This document shows, piece after piece, positions 54,618-64,000 of a DNA stretch of 64,000 bases. The notes under the pieces were generated by a model. That model saw only the letters and a program-made list of their open reading frames with translations. It was not told where the DNA came from and did not search any database. The position numbers and the translations under genes were made by a program. The stretch's first letter is position 1, and every line of letters begins with the position of its first letter. Origin of the DNA: Corydoras sp. C115 (Eukaryota; Chordata; Actinopteri; Siluriformes; Callichthyidae); the NCBI GenBank assembly GCA_019802505.1, contig JAFMOC010000211.1, forward strand, positions 62,001 to 126,000, in the 5' to 3' direction.

Positions 54618-55601
54618 CAATAGCTAAAATTACTATGACCATCAGGCATTCAGCCTCAATGGCCCCCTGGTATTAATGGGCTCTGGATAAATAGCCACCA
54701 GTCTATTGAGTACTATTTGCCCCTAAGGGTAAAAAGGTTTTAAGGAAAATTGACCCTGTATTTTAAACTGACCAATGATGGCAAGTGAATTGTTGTCATC
54801 CAGTTGTCCACTGATTTCCCCATGAGGTTTAAAATTTTGCCCGCTTATTTTCTAGTACTGTATTTTGGGCTATTGTCCTCTCATATGTTAACGGAAATAT
54901 ATGGAGTTGACCCCAGTGACTCAAGATTTTTAATGACCTCAAGCATACTTATTTGCCCCTGGGTGCTAATAAGATTTTAGCTGTTGTTCATTCTGATTTA
55001 ACATGTAAGCTTCAAGTACGCTGAGATTCTCACGTGGTGTGTTACACGATCCCACATAGGGACAGAGAATTCTGTTTTGAATAGGAACCAAAGGTCGAGC
55101 ACACAATAATACAAAATAAACAATGCTGTGTTCAAAGCATAATAAGTCATTAAAGCAATGGAACAGATGGTTACTGGATTTATGGCTGCTAGGAGACACA
55201 GATGAGCATAAAGGTAAGTTCAAGGAGACAAATGCAAATAGGGACCTTGGAATGCAGCAGTCAGCAGCAATGCTTGCAAAACTAATTATTTAGTTTTGCA
55301 AGCAGAGGACTATGGACTATATAAATCTGCATAATTAGTCAGGTAATTGCTATGAGGTGAGATAAATCAAGGCTCACATGATCAGCTTGGCTGCAGCAGC
55401 AGACTTAACTATTTGATTTTTATTAATGTAATACCATTTGCAATAATGTTTGTATATGGAGAGGTTAAACCCTTATCAGGTTGATATTAATACATCACTT
55501 TTTTGTCTTGCATGTCAATGGAGAAATTTTAATTCTCTATATGTTCTGTAAATGCTGCAACAATGATAATGTGGCATCAGCGAGATTTTACCTGATTTTA
55601 G

Positions 55602-56495
55602 TTACACCCAAACACACATTATGCAGCACAAATGTAAAACAATCACTGTAACCCACATTTCCCCAAACAGAACATCCATCCATTATCTTCCGCTTTATCC
55701 TATATTAGGGTCACGGGGGGATGGGGGGGGTTCCTTATGCCCATCCATGGGAGAACACTTCAGACGCTGGGCAGATACACCCAGGACAGGGCGCCAATCT
55801 ATCACTGGGCACACACTCACTCACTCAGACACACTCTATATGGGGCAATTTGGAGAATTCAATTGACCTTGATCCATGTTTTTGGACTGTGGGAAGAAAC
55901 CGGGGAACCCGAAGGAAAGCCACGTGTGACACGGGGAGAACATGGAAACTCCACCCATATTGGGATTGGAACCGGGAATCCCTAGTGCTAAGAGGCAAAT
56001 GTGCTAACCACTAAGCCACTGTGCTGCCCCCAAACAGAAAATTAACATTAATAAAAGCAAATGCATTTTTAGTTTGACATTTAAAAAAAATATTCACCCC
56101 CCCACTCTAAATGAAAGTGGAACATTTTAGTTCTTTTTGAGCTTCACTCGTCCTTCACTCGTCTTGTCAGTCAAATAAAGTGTGAAAACACAAACAGAAA
56201 CTCTTTAATGTAGATGATTCTCGAGGCAGTGCTTCGGATTTAAGCATGGAGGTGTGGCCACATGCCGGTTTTGGGAACAGCGAGAGAGACGGGGAGGGGG
56301 GCAGACCGCTCGCTTGCGAGATTCAGAGAGAGATCGCAATTCAGAATGAATCACATTGTGTGTGAGTGTGTGTATAAGCGCTTCCGATACTGTGCTGTAA
56401 AAAAAGCGCTGATACCTGATAAACTCTTTTTTTTCTCAAACCTCCATCGCGATCAACCTGACACCCTTTTGCGATCGACGTATTGAGCACCCCTG
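55602..56495 (-). mobile_element. hAT-like element (CAGGGGTGC family) with SINE
   Basis: ACAGCACAAATGTAAAAC-like interior (here ATGCAGCACAAATGTAAAAC) to ATTGAGCACCCCTG at the right. The left end is missing. 56496-56905 holds no recognised element. Confidence 0.82.
55673..56027 (-). mobile_element. V-SINE (Mermaid-like) in the hAT
   Basis: Perfect 12-bp duplication CCCCAAACAGAA (55661-55672, 56028-56039). Confidence 0.93.
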
Positions 56496-56909
56496 CCGTA
56501 GCATGTGTGTCAGCAACAGTTCTATGTGGATATGGTGACCAAACACACAACACATGTAATGATCACAAAATAAGATCATTACATAAGATAAGATCAACAT
56601 GCAAGTGTTATAACAACAAAAAAGATTAATAAAAGCACATACCAGGTTTACCAAACACAGTAACACTGCAATGCTGCAAGTGCTGCTGGGTAACTGCATA
56701 ATGAGCCCCTCCCTCCTTGTCCGAAGTGTGGGGGGGGGGCACTATAATAATAAAGTGCTTTTAGCTGACTGTTAGTTTGGTGTTTCTAAGTAAAAACTGA
56801 AGAAGAAGACACATTGGAAAAAGTTCATTAAACAATAATAATAATAAAAAAAGAGAAATACCAACAAAAATATGTTAGCTCTGACAAATCAACGGAATAC
56901 TAATAACAA

Positions 56910-57885
56910 ATCAAATCAGGTTTATTAGTCACATGCGTAGTCACACAGTACAGCCAGCAGTGAAATACTTTTCTGACATCTCCACAAAAGGATAAGTAAA
57001 ATAAAGTAAAATATGTATTTACAATTGTTAGGAAATCTTCCTAAATTTCCATGATCAACCTTTTCTGAAGGAGTCCACGATGCAGACACTTTGGTTGATA
57101 CTCAAATCGGTACTCAAGCGGTTTATTTAAGACAAACCAAGTTAAAGCAGTGTGTTCTTCCAATACAAGCCCAAGATCGCAATCGACTCTGACCTTGGCA
57201 GCATTAGGCCTCTCCAAGACAGAGCCCTGAAGTCCAGTTGCTGCCTCTATTTATCCTAAAAAGCCACTCCTAGTTCTGTTTTTTCCTAGAGGAACCAGGT
57301 CAAGGGCATCTGGGGGGGGGGGGGGGGAGGATGTGAACATACTGTTTCTTTCTCTTAGGTGGGGTTGTTGACAATTTGGTGCCTGTGAGCTTTATGTACC
57401 AGGTCATACATTTGGGTCAGGTCAGGCTGGCAACCTGGCTGGCAACCTGACCTTAAGCATCTGTCTATTTTGCAATCCTCGCCTATCCCTAGTTGCAACA
57501 TACCCACATTTTCTGAACACTGTAACGAATATAATCTAAAAATTGTAAAGGGTTAAAAGTTGTTTGAGTGTTGAAGTCCTGGTTTATGGTCCTAATCGCC
57601 ATTGGGAAGAAACTCTTCATCCTCTCTGTGTTTGCCTTCATGACTCGAAAACAGCGTCCTGATGGCAATAGAATGAAGAGCTTGTTGTCAGGATGACTCA
57701 ACTCTTCCACAATCTTTTTGGATTTGGACCAGCACCACTTCTTGTAGATGGTCAGGAGGTCTGGATGTTTTACTCGGATGGTGCATTTGGCCGAACGTAC
57801 TACCATCTGTAGTGACCGTCTGTCCAGATGGGTGCTGTTCCCGAACCAGGTTATGATGTTTACTTGGAGAAGGGCATTGTAACAG
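56910..57885 (-). mobile_element. Antisense LINE, C-terminus and 3' end
   Basis: The minus strand reads ITWFGNSTHLDRRSLQMVVR, then KLFILLPSGRCFRVMKANTE and MKSFFPMAIRTIN (jockey-like LINE C-terminal domain). The 3' end is at about 56910-56975 (complement of TGTGACTACGCATGTGACTA). An unrelated AT/GC-mixed block at about 57026-57500, starting TGTTAGG and ending GCAACA, may be a solo LTR, but no target duplication was found. Confidence 0.8.
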
Positions 57886-59795
57886 AGCAGTACCACATCC
57901 CTGATGCACAGATATCAACAGCTACTTGGGGGCTCAAGCTGCGGTTTCGAACTGCCAAGTTTACCACCACATGGCAGCCACTGGAGAAGGGCATTGTAAC
58001 AGGATGCACAGTATCTCCTATTTTGCTTATCATGGGGATGAATCTCCTGATTACAGCAGCAGCAGCAGAGGCCAAGGGACCAGTTACGGCAGCAGGGAGC
58101 AGACAACCCCCACTGAGAGGATTCATGGATGACCTCACTATAACAACCACAACACATGTGCAGGCAAGGTGGGTCCTGAAGACTCTTGGGGCGTTAGCAT
58201 CATGGGCGAGAATGGCATTTAAGCCTAGGAAGTCACGGAGCATGGTGATAAGGCGGGGGAAACTGACAGAGGCTTTCGAACTGTATGTCCAAGGCGAGCG
58301 GATCCCCACAATTAGGGAGAACCCCATTAAATGCCTGGGAAAGTGGTACGACGACACCCTCAGTGATAGAAATAACATCTCTGACACTGTAAATCAGGCA
58401 GATGAGTGGCTAAGGAGGGTTGACAAATCAGGCCTACCCGGCAAGTTCAAGTGCTGGATATACCAGCATGGGCTTCTACCAAGGCTGATGTGGCTGTTGA
58501 CAGTCTATCAGATCCCAATGACTGCAGTGGAGGGAGTGGAGAGAAAAGTGAATAAACATCTAAGGCGGTGGCTGGGTATCCCTCCCAGTTTTACAGCAGT
58601 TGGGCTCTATATTCGATCAGGCCAGCTCCAACTTCCATTTTCCTCTGTGGTAGAAGAGTTCAAGGTGGCTAAGTGCAGGGTGGCAATGATGCTCAGAGAC
58701 TCAGAAGATGAGCAAGTAAGGAATGCAGGGGTCATAACACGAACAGGCCGAAAGTGGGCAGCAGACATTGCAGTCAGGCAAGCTGAAAGCTCCTTGGAGT
58801 TGAGAGACGTCATTGGCAATATCTGCACTGGCCGGCAAGGACTGGGAACATCTCACTTCACCCAGTGGAGGAAGGCAAGTGTTCAGCAGAGGCGGGAGAT
58901 GGTGCAAGCGGAAGTTCGTTACCAAGAGGAAGAGACACGGAGGACGAAGGCAGTTGGATTAGTAACCCAGGGAACATGGACTAGATGGGACCTCCCACAC
59001 AGGAGGGTCACATGGACTGAGCTCTGGAGGCTGGAACCTTTCCGTGTGAGCTTCCTCTTGAGATCCGTGTATGATACACTCCCATCACCAGCGAATCTGG
59101 CCAGGTGGGGCCTGAGGGAGGACCCGCTTTGCAAGTTGTGTGGGAAGAGGGGAACACTGGCCCATATTTTAGCAGGGTGCCAAATCGCTCTGGCTCAGGG
59201 GAGGTACAGGTGGCGGCATGATCAGGTGCTTCGAGTGATGGCGGACATTTTCGAGCAGGCCAGGAGAAGACCACAACTAGCCAAGCCACAAGTACCATTA
59301 CTGCAATTTGTTAGGGCAGGAGAGCAGGTATCAACTGTGAAAAGGGCCAGGAATAACATCCTCCAGGGGGCGCAAGGGTGGGAGATGTCAGTTGACCTGG
59401 GGAAGAAACTCACTTTCCCCCCCATCGTTCAGACCACCTTGAGGCCTGATATTGTCATCTGGTCAGAGCAGGCTAAGAAAATCATCTTGGTGGAGCTGAC
59501 AGTGCCTTGGGAGGAAGGCTGTGAGGAGGCCCATGAGAAGAAGAGTCTAAAATACCAGGACCTCATCATGGAATGTAAAGAGAGAGGCTGGCAAGCATGG
59601 CTCTTTCCAGTGGAGGTCGGGTGCAGAGGGTTCCCGGCACAGTCAATGTGGCAAGTGTTTACTACACTTGGCATATCTGGTAAAGAGAGGAAGACAGCTG
59701 TGCGCAGGATTGGGGAGGCAGCAGAGAGAGCCTCATGCTGGTTGTGGTTTAAGAGGGAGGAGGGGGGTTGGAGGCCTGGAGCTGATGGGCAGTGA
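57828..59795 (+). CDS. 5'-truncated RLE-type LINE polyprotein: reverse transcriptase plus restriction-like endonuclease
   Basis: Uninterrupted 655-codon frame. The first ~20 residues come from antisense LINE text, so the ATG is accidental; element homology starts near QYHIPD (residue 21). RT motifs: GCTVSPIL (59-66), catalytic FMDDLT (D101, D102), KSRSMV (135-140), GLPGKFKCWIYQHGLLPRL thumb-like block (202-220). Zinc knuckle C435-x2-C438-x7-H446-x4-C451, the R2-type CCHC. Endonuclease: RPDIVI (P540, D541), VELTVPWEE (E556), K571-K575 region, consistent with the PD-(D/E)xK fold of R2/NeSL/R4/HERO-group LINEs. Missing are the N-terminal DNA-binding domain and RT fingers. Such proteins mediate target-primed reverse transcription; this copy cannot act alone. 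Its open frame suggests a recent insertion. Confidence 0.88.
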   Translation: MGAVPEPGYDVYLEKGIVTEQYHIPDAQISTATWGLKLRFRTAKFTTTWQPLEKGIVTGCTVSPILLIMGMNLLITAAAAEAKGPVTAAGSRQPPLRGFMDDLTITTTTHVQARWVLKTLGALASWARMAFKPRKSRSMVIRRGKLTEAFELYVQGERIPTIRENPIKCLGKWYDDTLSDRNNISDTVNQADEWLRRVDKSGLPGKFKCWIYQHGLLPRLMWLLTVYQIPMTAVEGVERKVNKHLRRWLGIPPSFTAVGLYIRSGQLQLPFSSVVEEFKVAKCRVAMMLRDSEDEQVRNAGVITRTGRKWAADIAVRQAESSLELRDVIGNICTGRQGLGTSHFTQWRKASVQQRREMVQAEVRYQEEETRRTKAVGLVTQGTWTRWDLPHRRVTWTELWRLEPFRVSFLLRSVYDTLPSPANLARWGLREDPLCKLCGKRGTLAHILAGCQIALAQGRYRWRHDQVLRVMADIFEQARRRPQLAKPQVPLLQFVRAGEQVSTVKRARNNILQGAQGWEMSVDLGKKLTFPPIVQTTLRPDIVIWSEQAKKIILVELTVPWEEGCEEAHEKKSLKYQDLIMECKERGWQAWLFPVEVGCRGFPAQSMWQVFTTLGISGKERKTAVRRIGEAAERASCWLWFKREEGGWRPGADGQ

Positions 59796-59955
59796 CCTGG
59801 CCACCACTGCTGACCCACCAGCTGGAGGGTGTAGCGGTTAAGGGTCGAAACACCCTGAGAAGGCTGGGTACCGTCTGACGACATCGGCTCTGGGCCGAAA
59901 TCCACCCACAGTCACTTCAGAGAGTGGCTGTATGTACGGCATCACGTGATGTGTT
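57886..59955 (+). mobile_element. RLE-type (R2-like group) LINE, 5'-truncated insertion
   Basis: Body of the insertion in the antisense LINE. After the stop comes a ~150-nt 3' UTR (GGGTCGAAACACCCTGAGAA, CCGTCTGACGACATCGGCTC, ending near GGCATCACGTGATG). No poly(A) tail, as is common for this group. Confidence 0.78.
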
Positions 59956-60480
59956 ACATAAGTTAGGGCTACAGGGCGGTAATCATTCAGGCAGGCTGGC
60001 TGAGGTGTCTTCGGAATTGGAACAATGACGGACTGTTTAAAACATGATAGTACGACACCCAGCGGCACGGTAGCTTAGTGTTTAGCACGTTCGCCTCTCA
60101 GCGCTGGGGATTCCCGGTTCGAATCACAATCTGGGTGGAGTTTCCATGTTCTCCTCGTGTCCACGTGGGTTTCCTCTGGGTTCTCCGGTTTCTTCCCACA
60201 GTCCAAAAACATGGATCAAGTCAATTGAATTCTTCAAATTGCCTCATATAGAGTGTGCCTATGTGAGTGAGTGCCCAGCGATGGATTGGCGCCCTGTCCT
60301 GGGTCTATCTGCCCAGCGCCCAAAACGTTCTCCCCTGGATGGGCATGGGGAACCCCCCCGCGACCCTAATAGAGGATAAAGCGGAAGATAATGGATGGAT
60401 GGATGGAAGTACGACACCCAGTGACAGAAAGAGAATAAAAACCTTGTGAATACCGGAGCAAGTTGGGATACGCTGGTTTT
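59956..60480 (-). pseudogene. Antisense LINE, reverse transcriptase N-terminal part
   Basis: Minus strand: CFKQSVIVPIPKTPQPACLN then DYRPVALTYVT, where it is cut by the R2-like insertion. The part between RPVALT and ITWFGNS (57885) is missing. Interrupted by a SINE at 60063-60407. Confidence 0.82.
60063..60407 (+). mobile_element. V-SINE (Mermaid-like), full length
   Basis: Perfect 14-bp duplication AGTACGACACCCAG (60049-60062, 60408-60421). (GGAT)n tail. From 60481 to 61355 I see only an L2 scrap at about 60725-60795. Confidence 0.95.
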
Positions 60481-61359
60481 CAGGACACGCCCACATATCC
60501 CGCAAATCAACGGAATACTAATAACAAAAACTAGTATGTTTATTGTGCCTATGTGTGTGCATATGATTAAACACATCGCTGCACATCCTCATTCTTTTGG
60601 AAAAAAGCTTTCAGTGCAAATGTAAATTGGTAAATTTGGTTCAGATGTAAATCTACATGGACGAAATGCTGCTCACAAACACCAAAATGGAAAGTACTTT
60701 TGTTCAGTATAGATGGATAGACTTGTAATAGAAAACACTGTGAGCATTACAGGATCTATACTAAAACCAGTGGTTTAAATCCTATTTGATCCTATCATAT
60801 TCAGTAAATTTGAGCACTGCATTAAGGAAATCAAAGAGTAGAGGTCAAATAAATCCCTGCTGCTAAGTTATGACAATACTGAGTGTAACAGGTGCAAGAA
60901 ATGAGGACCGGAGACAGGATTTTTCACCAACAGAACAGAATTTATTGCCTACATCCAAGAAATATCGGCTTCACAGTACTGCGTTTACATAATGCAATGC
61001 AAACATGTTTTGTTTCCAGTTTTAAAGAGCGCACACATTCATTAGGCAGAGCCACATGAGGCGAATTATTTAACTATAATCATTACCGATGGCTGCGTCT
61101 TTTCTACAAGCCCGACAGCGCTCCTGCTACAACGAGGTACCTATGTTATAAAATTTTATTGTTGGATACAAGTAAAAGATAAACAAAGTTTATTCAAGAT
61201 TCACATGTGGTACATGAGATAAGAACAAAATTTTGGGTCACGGACCCCATTACCCTGTTATTTTAAAGTTATAATTTAAATTTTAAAGAAGAAAATGAGA
61301 ATAATTTTTTTAAAATATAAAAATACAGTATATAGATATAATAATAATATACAACTATG

Positions 61360-61655
61360 AATATGAATCGTTCACTTCGCTCCAGTGATGATTCCACCAC
61401 ACTGAGGAGCTAATTCTCACTCCGTGGCGTTCACCACTGCAAAATGGTGGAACGTTTTAAGAAACTACTGAAGATGCATCTCTTTAACAAATACCTATTG
61501 TAAAAAAAAAAGGGGGGGAGGGGGGAGCATCAAATAACAATCAGGTTTGATGAATTTACAGTATAGTTGGTTTTCTGCATAACTTCTGACTTGTAATGTT
61601 CTCATTTGTAAGTCTCTTTGGATAAAAGCGTCTGCTAAACGACTAAATGTAAATG
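61360..61655 (+). mobile_element. LINE 3' fragment
   Basis: TCGTTCACTTCGCTCCAGTG, KLLKMHLFNKYLL-like codons, an A/G run and the tail TCTTTGGATAAAAGCGTCTG; same family as 29690-30378. Confidence 0.82.
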
Positions 61656-61839
61656 AATATATATAATATATATAATATACAACTACAAATATAAATATAA
61701 TATAGAATATTTTAACTATAAATATAATATATAAATATATGTGTATACAGTATATACAATAAATTTAAGAATATATATACACTATATATAAAAAGTAGTA
61801 TACAATGGATATAAATTTAGAATATAAAATATAAATATA

Positions 61840-62074
61840 GGGCGGCACGGTGGCTTAGTGGTTAGCATGTTCGCCTCCCAGCACTAGGGATTCCCGGTTC
61901 GAATCCCCATCTGGGTGGAGTTTCCATGTTCTCCCCGTGTTCGCGTGGGTTTCCTCCGGGTTCTCCGGTTTCCTCCCACAGTCCAAAAACATGGATCAAG
62001 TCAATTGAGTTCTCCAAATTGCCCCATATAGAGTGTGTTTGTGTGAGTGAGTGTGTGCCCAGCGATAGATTGGA
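61840..62074 (+). mobile_element. V-SINE, 3' truncated
   Basis: GGGCGGCACGGTGGCTTAGT to GCCCAGCGATAGATTGG, then foreign sequence. Confidence 0.92.
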
Positions 62075-62109
62075 CCACAGAGGAAATGGCATCTTCTGTG
62101 GATCGGTTT

Positions 62110-62700
62110 ATTAAACTGTGTTCAACCTTGATGACTCATTACATAAACTACAACTTGTTCAAAATGCTGCAGCTAGAGTTTTTAAGATAACCAGAAAGTT
62201 TGATCATATCGGCTTTTATTAAACCTGCACTGGCGACCAGTTAAGTTTCACATTGATTAGAACATTTTAGTGTTCTAATCAATGTAACACAGCATCTGAG
62301 TAACTCATTCAATTATTTAACCTAACAAGGAGCTGGTTTACTTTTCTCTCCTAGAATTAATAAAAATTACTATTGATGGAGGAAGGTTGTCCCACAAGGC
62401 TCCTCACCTTAGGAACACTGAATTGTTTTTAGAATTGGGAAAATGGACTTTTGATCATTTATTCAACCAGTACATGGGTGTTCCACACTGCTGATGCTAC
62501 CCGGCATCTTAAGGATGAGTCCCCCACTGAGCTTCCATCCTCCCAAGGTTTCTTACTTAAAATCCAACAATAAATTTTTTTTTCTGCCACTTTCAAAGAT
62601 TGTTTTTTGAGAGTTCAGGCTTAAAACACTGTAAAGGTGATTTGAGTCAACGTAGCATTGTAAAAAGTATTATATAAATAAACAAACATAAACTTGAATT
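62110..62700 (+). mobile_element. L2-type LINE 3' end, diverged
   Basis: CATTACATAAACTACAACTTG (HKLQLVQNAAARV frame) to GTAAAAAGTATTATATAAAT and AACTTGAA. Confidence 0.85.
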
Positions 62701-62849
62701 TATTATGTGCACAGACTATATTAAAATGTAAAAAAAAAAATTTGTACATTATTATTTATATTATTTTAATTTTAAAAAATTGCAGATGCACCTTTAGTGT
62801 GTGTGGCTCTACAACTAGCATTTACTTAAACATGCCCCAAAAACTAATG

Positions 62850-62935
62850 AATCAAATAAAATTAAAGTTTATTTGTCACATGCATAGTTATACACGGTAC
62901 AACTTGCTGTAAAATGCTTTGACGACTAACTGAAC
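62850..62935 (-). mobile_element. LINE 3' tail
   Basis: AAAGTTTATTTGTCACATGC...CTGTAAAATGCTTTGACGAC, complement of a LINE end, resembling the tail at 56913-56975. Confidence 0.6.
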
Positions 62936-63408
62936 TGGCTCCTTTAGCCCAGAGCAAGCGCTTGACAATTACCTAAAAAAGCGATGTCCAACATATGAAA
63001 AAAACAGATGACCTGTAAGACCTGCGTCTTCCCATTCACCTACCACACCCTTCATTCGCCACACCCTTCTCCTGTTGGGAGGTGTAGCAATTCACCTGCT
63101 TTCTAATTGACGCCTCTATTTAAAGGACGCTTGGGTTGTGCTTGTTGCAGTGAATTGTTTTGCATTGGTTGTTCTCTGTCGCACAGCCTGTTTTTGTGCT
63201 AAAATCCGTTATCTTCCAGCTCTAACTCTCCCTCTCCAGCACACCTTGCCCCATCAGCCATCTCGGCTACTCACCTGCTATTTTTCGATGGTTCGGCGCC
63301 TCGTCTTGTCAAAGATCCTAGGCCTTCCTCTGTTGTTTTCGTCCCAGCACTTTGGATTTCATTTCTCCTTGTTTGTCTCTAAATGAAAGTACAATAAGCT
63401 AATTTTGT

Positions 63409-63790
63409 TTGCAAAAGGTTCTCGGAGTGTCACACACCATGACAGAATCCAACGCCACACCGCCCAAAGCGGGAACACCGGAGGCCATTCTGTTGACTTG
63501 GTCAGTGGCTGAAAGAATGCTATCAGGAGCTCTGGAATTTCAGACACTGGCCACCCGGAGTGGTTGGAATGAACTGGCAAACATCACCACTTTCTGTGCA
63601 GGGTTACGGTCTGAGATCTGCAAGAACCTGGCCTGCCATGACACACAGATGTCCCTTGAAGTGCTCATCACTACCAAGGTGTCTCCCATGCAGCTGGATT
63701 CCCTTCGGTTGTCACCCTCGGAGCAGACTTGCCATCTCTGGGCAGGATTATGTCTATATTGCAGTAGCGCCGACCATCTACTGGGTTACC
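63409..63790 (+). pseudogene. Ty3/gypsy-type gag remnant
   Basis: One frame reads ALEFQTLATRSGWNELANIT, then FCAGLRSEICKNLACHDTQM, the conserved gag block DFRTLA..SGWN...F..GL...L...LACRD of Ty3/gypsy elements. WAGLCLYCSSADHLLGY resembles a zinc-knuckle start with the distal Cys lost. 63040-63400 may be its LTR/leader (TATTTAAAGGACGC is TATA-like). No pol follows in the window. Confidence 0.7.
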
Positions 63791-63791
63791 A

Positions 63792-63900
63792 TAATAATAA
63801 TAATAATTAGTTCAATTTATATAACGCCTTTCATGAACCCAAGGACACTTCACAATCATATACAATTGCAAATACAATTTCCAATTTACATCGCTTGCAT
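63792..63900 (+). repeat. ATAA run and fish interspersed repeat
   Basis: (ATA)n then TTTATATAACGCCTTTCATGAACCCAAGG, a common fish interspersed motif of uncertain class. Confidence 0.5.
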
Positions 63901-64000
63901 GCATGGTGATGCAAAACCCCAGAGGGGAGATCGTGCAACTCGGCCTCAATCCGAGAATCACCCCCTATCAGCCCCTATCCCCTCTTTGTGATGTAAAAGA

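Noticed and set aside
57026..57500. Possible solo LTR (TGTT...AACA)
   Set aside because: Ends look right, but no target duplication or matching second copy was found, so it is only mentioned in the LINE entry.
57860..58387. 175-residue minus-strand frame
   Set aside because: Antisense shadow of the R2-like LINE reading frame; no motifs of its own.

Overview
The window looks like nuclear DNA of a teleost fish. It holds one multi-exon vertebrate gene for the RNA-binding protein hnRNP K, read on the minus strand. The gene is embedded in dense fish-type repeats: Tc1/mariner and hAT transposons, L2-type and other non-LTR retrotransposons, and V-SINEs resembling the catfish Mermaid family. The SINE points weakly to an otophysan fish, possibly a catfish relative. 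I cannot name the species. There is no sign of bacterial or viral genome organisation.

Layout. 1-10.4 kb: a repeat stack. An L2 3' end and two Tc1 scraps lead into a non-autonomous LTR retroelement (1855-8840, 4-bp target duplication), which carries a nested Tc1, itself interrupted by a SINE. A second Tc1 follows at 8912-10355. 10.5-42.2 kb: hnrnpk, minus strand. I could place 15 coding exons whose splice phases agree and whose summed length (1293 nt) gives a 430-residue protein with three KH domains. A 16-nt and a 33-nt exon are included. Introns hold most of the repeats. The 11.7-kb intron 8 contains a nest at least four insertions deep. 42.2-48.2 kb: probable 5' intron with a three-copy ~365-bp tandem repeat, then a GC-richer TCACGTGA-containing segment near 48.1 kb that is the best promoter or first-exon candidate. 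48.2-64 kb: no host gene recognised, only SINEs, LINEs, hATs and microsatellites. Its main coding feature is an uninterrupted 655-codon plus-strand frame (57828-59795) from a 5'-truncated LINE of the restriction-like-endonuclease (R2-like) type, lying inside an older antisense LINE. The window ends in a Ty3/gypsy gag remnant.

How it works together. Only hnrnpk is judged a functional host gene. Everything else is mobile-element sequence in various stages of decay. Links between the two that deserve attention are: the C-rich tract just upstream of the 44-nt KH1 exon (hnRNP K binds C-rich RNA, and skipping this exon breaks the frame), the microexon beside a long CT tract, and a Tc1 copy 59 bp from a splice donor.
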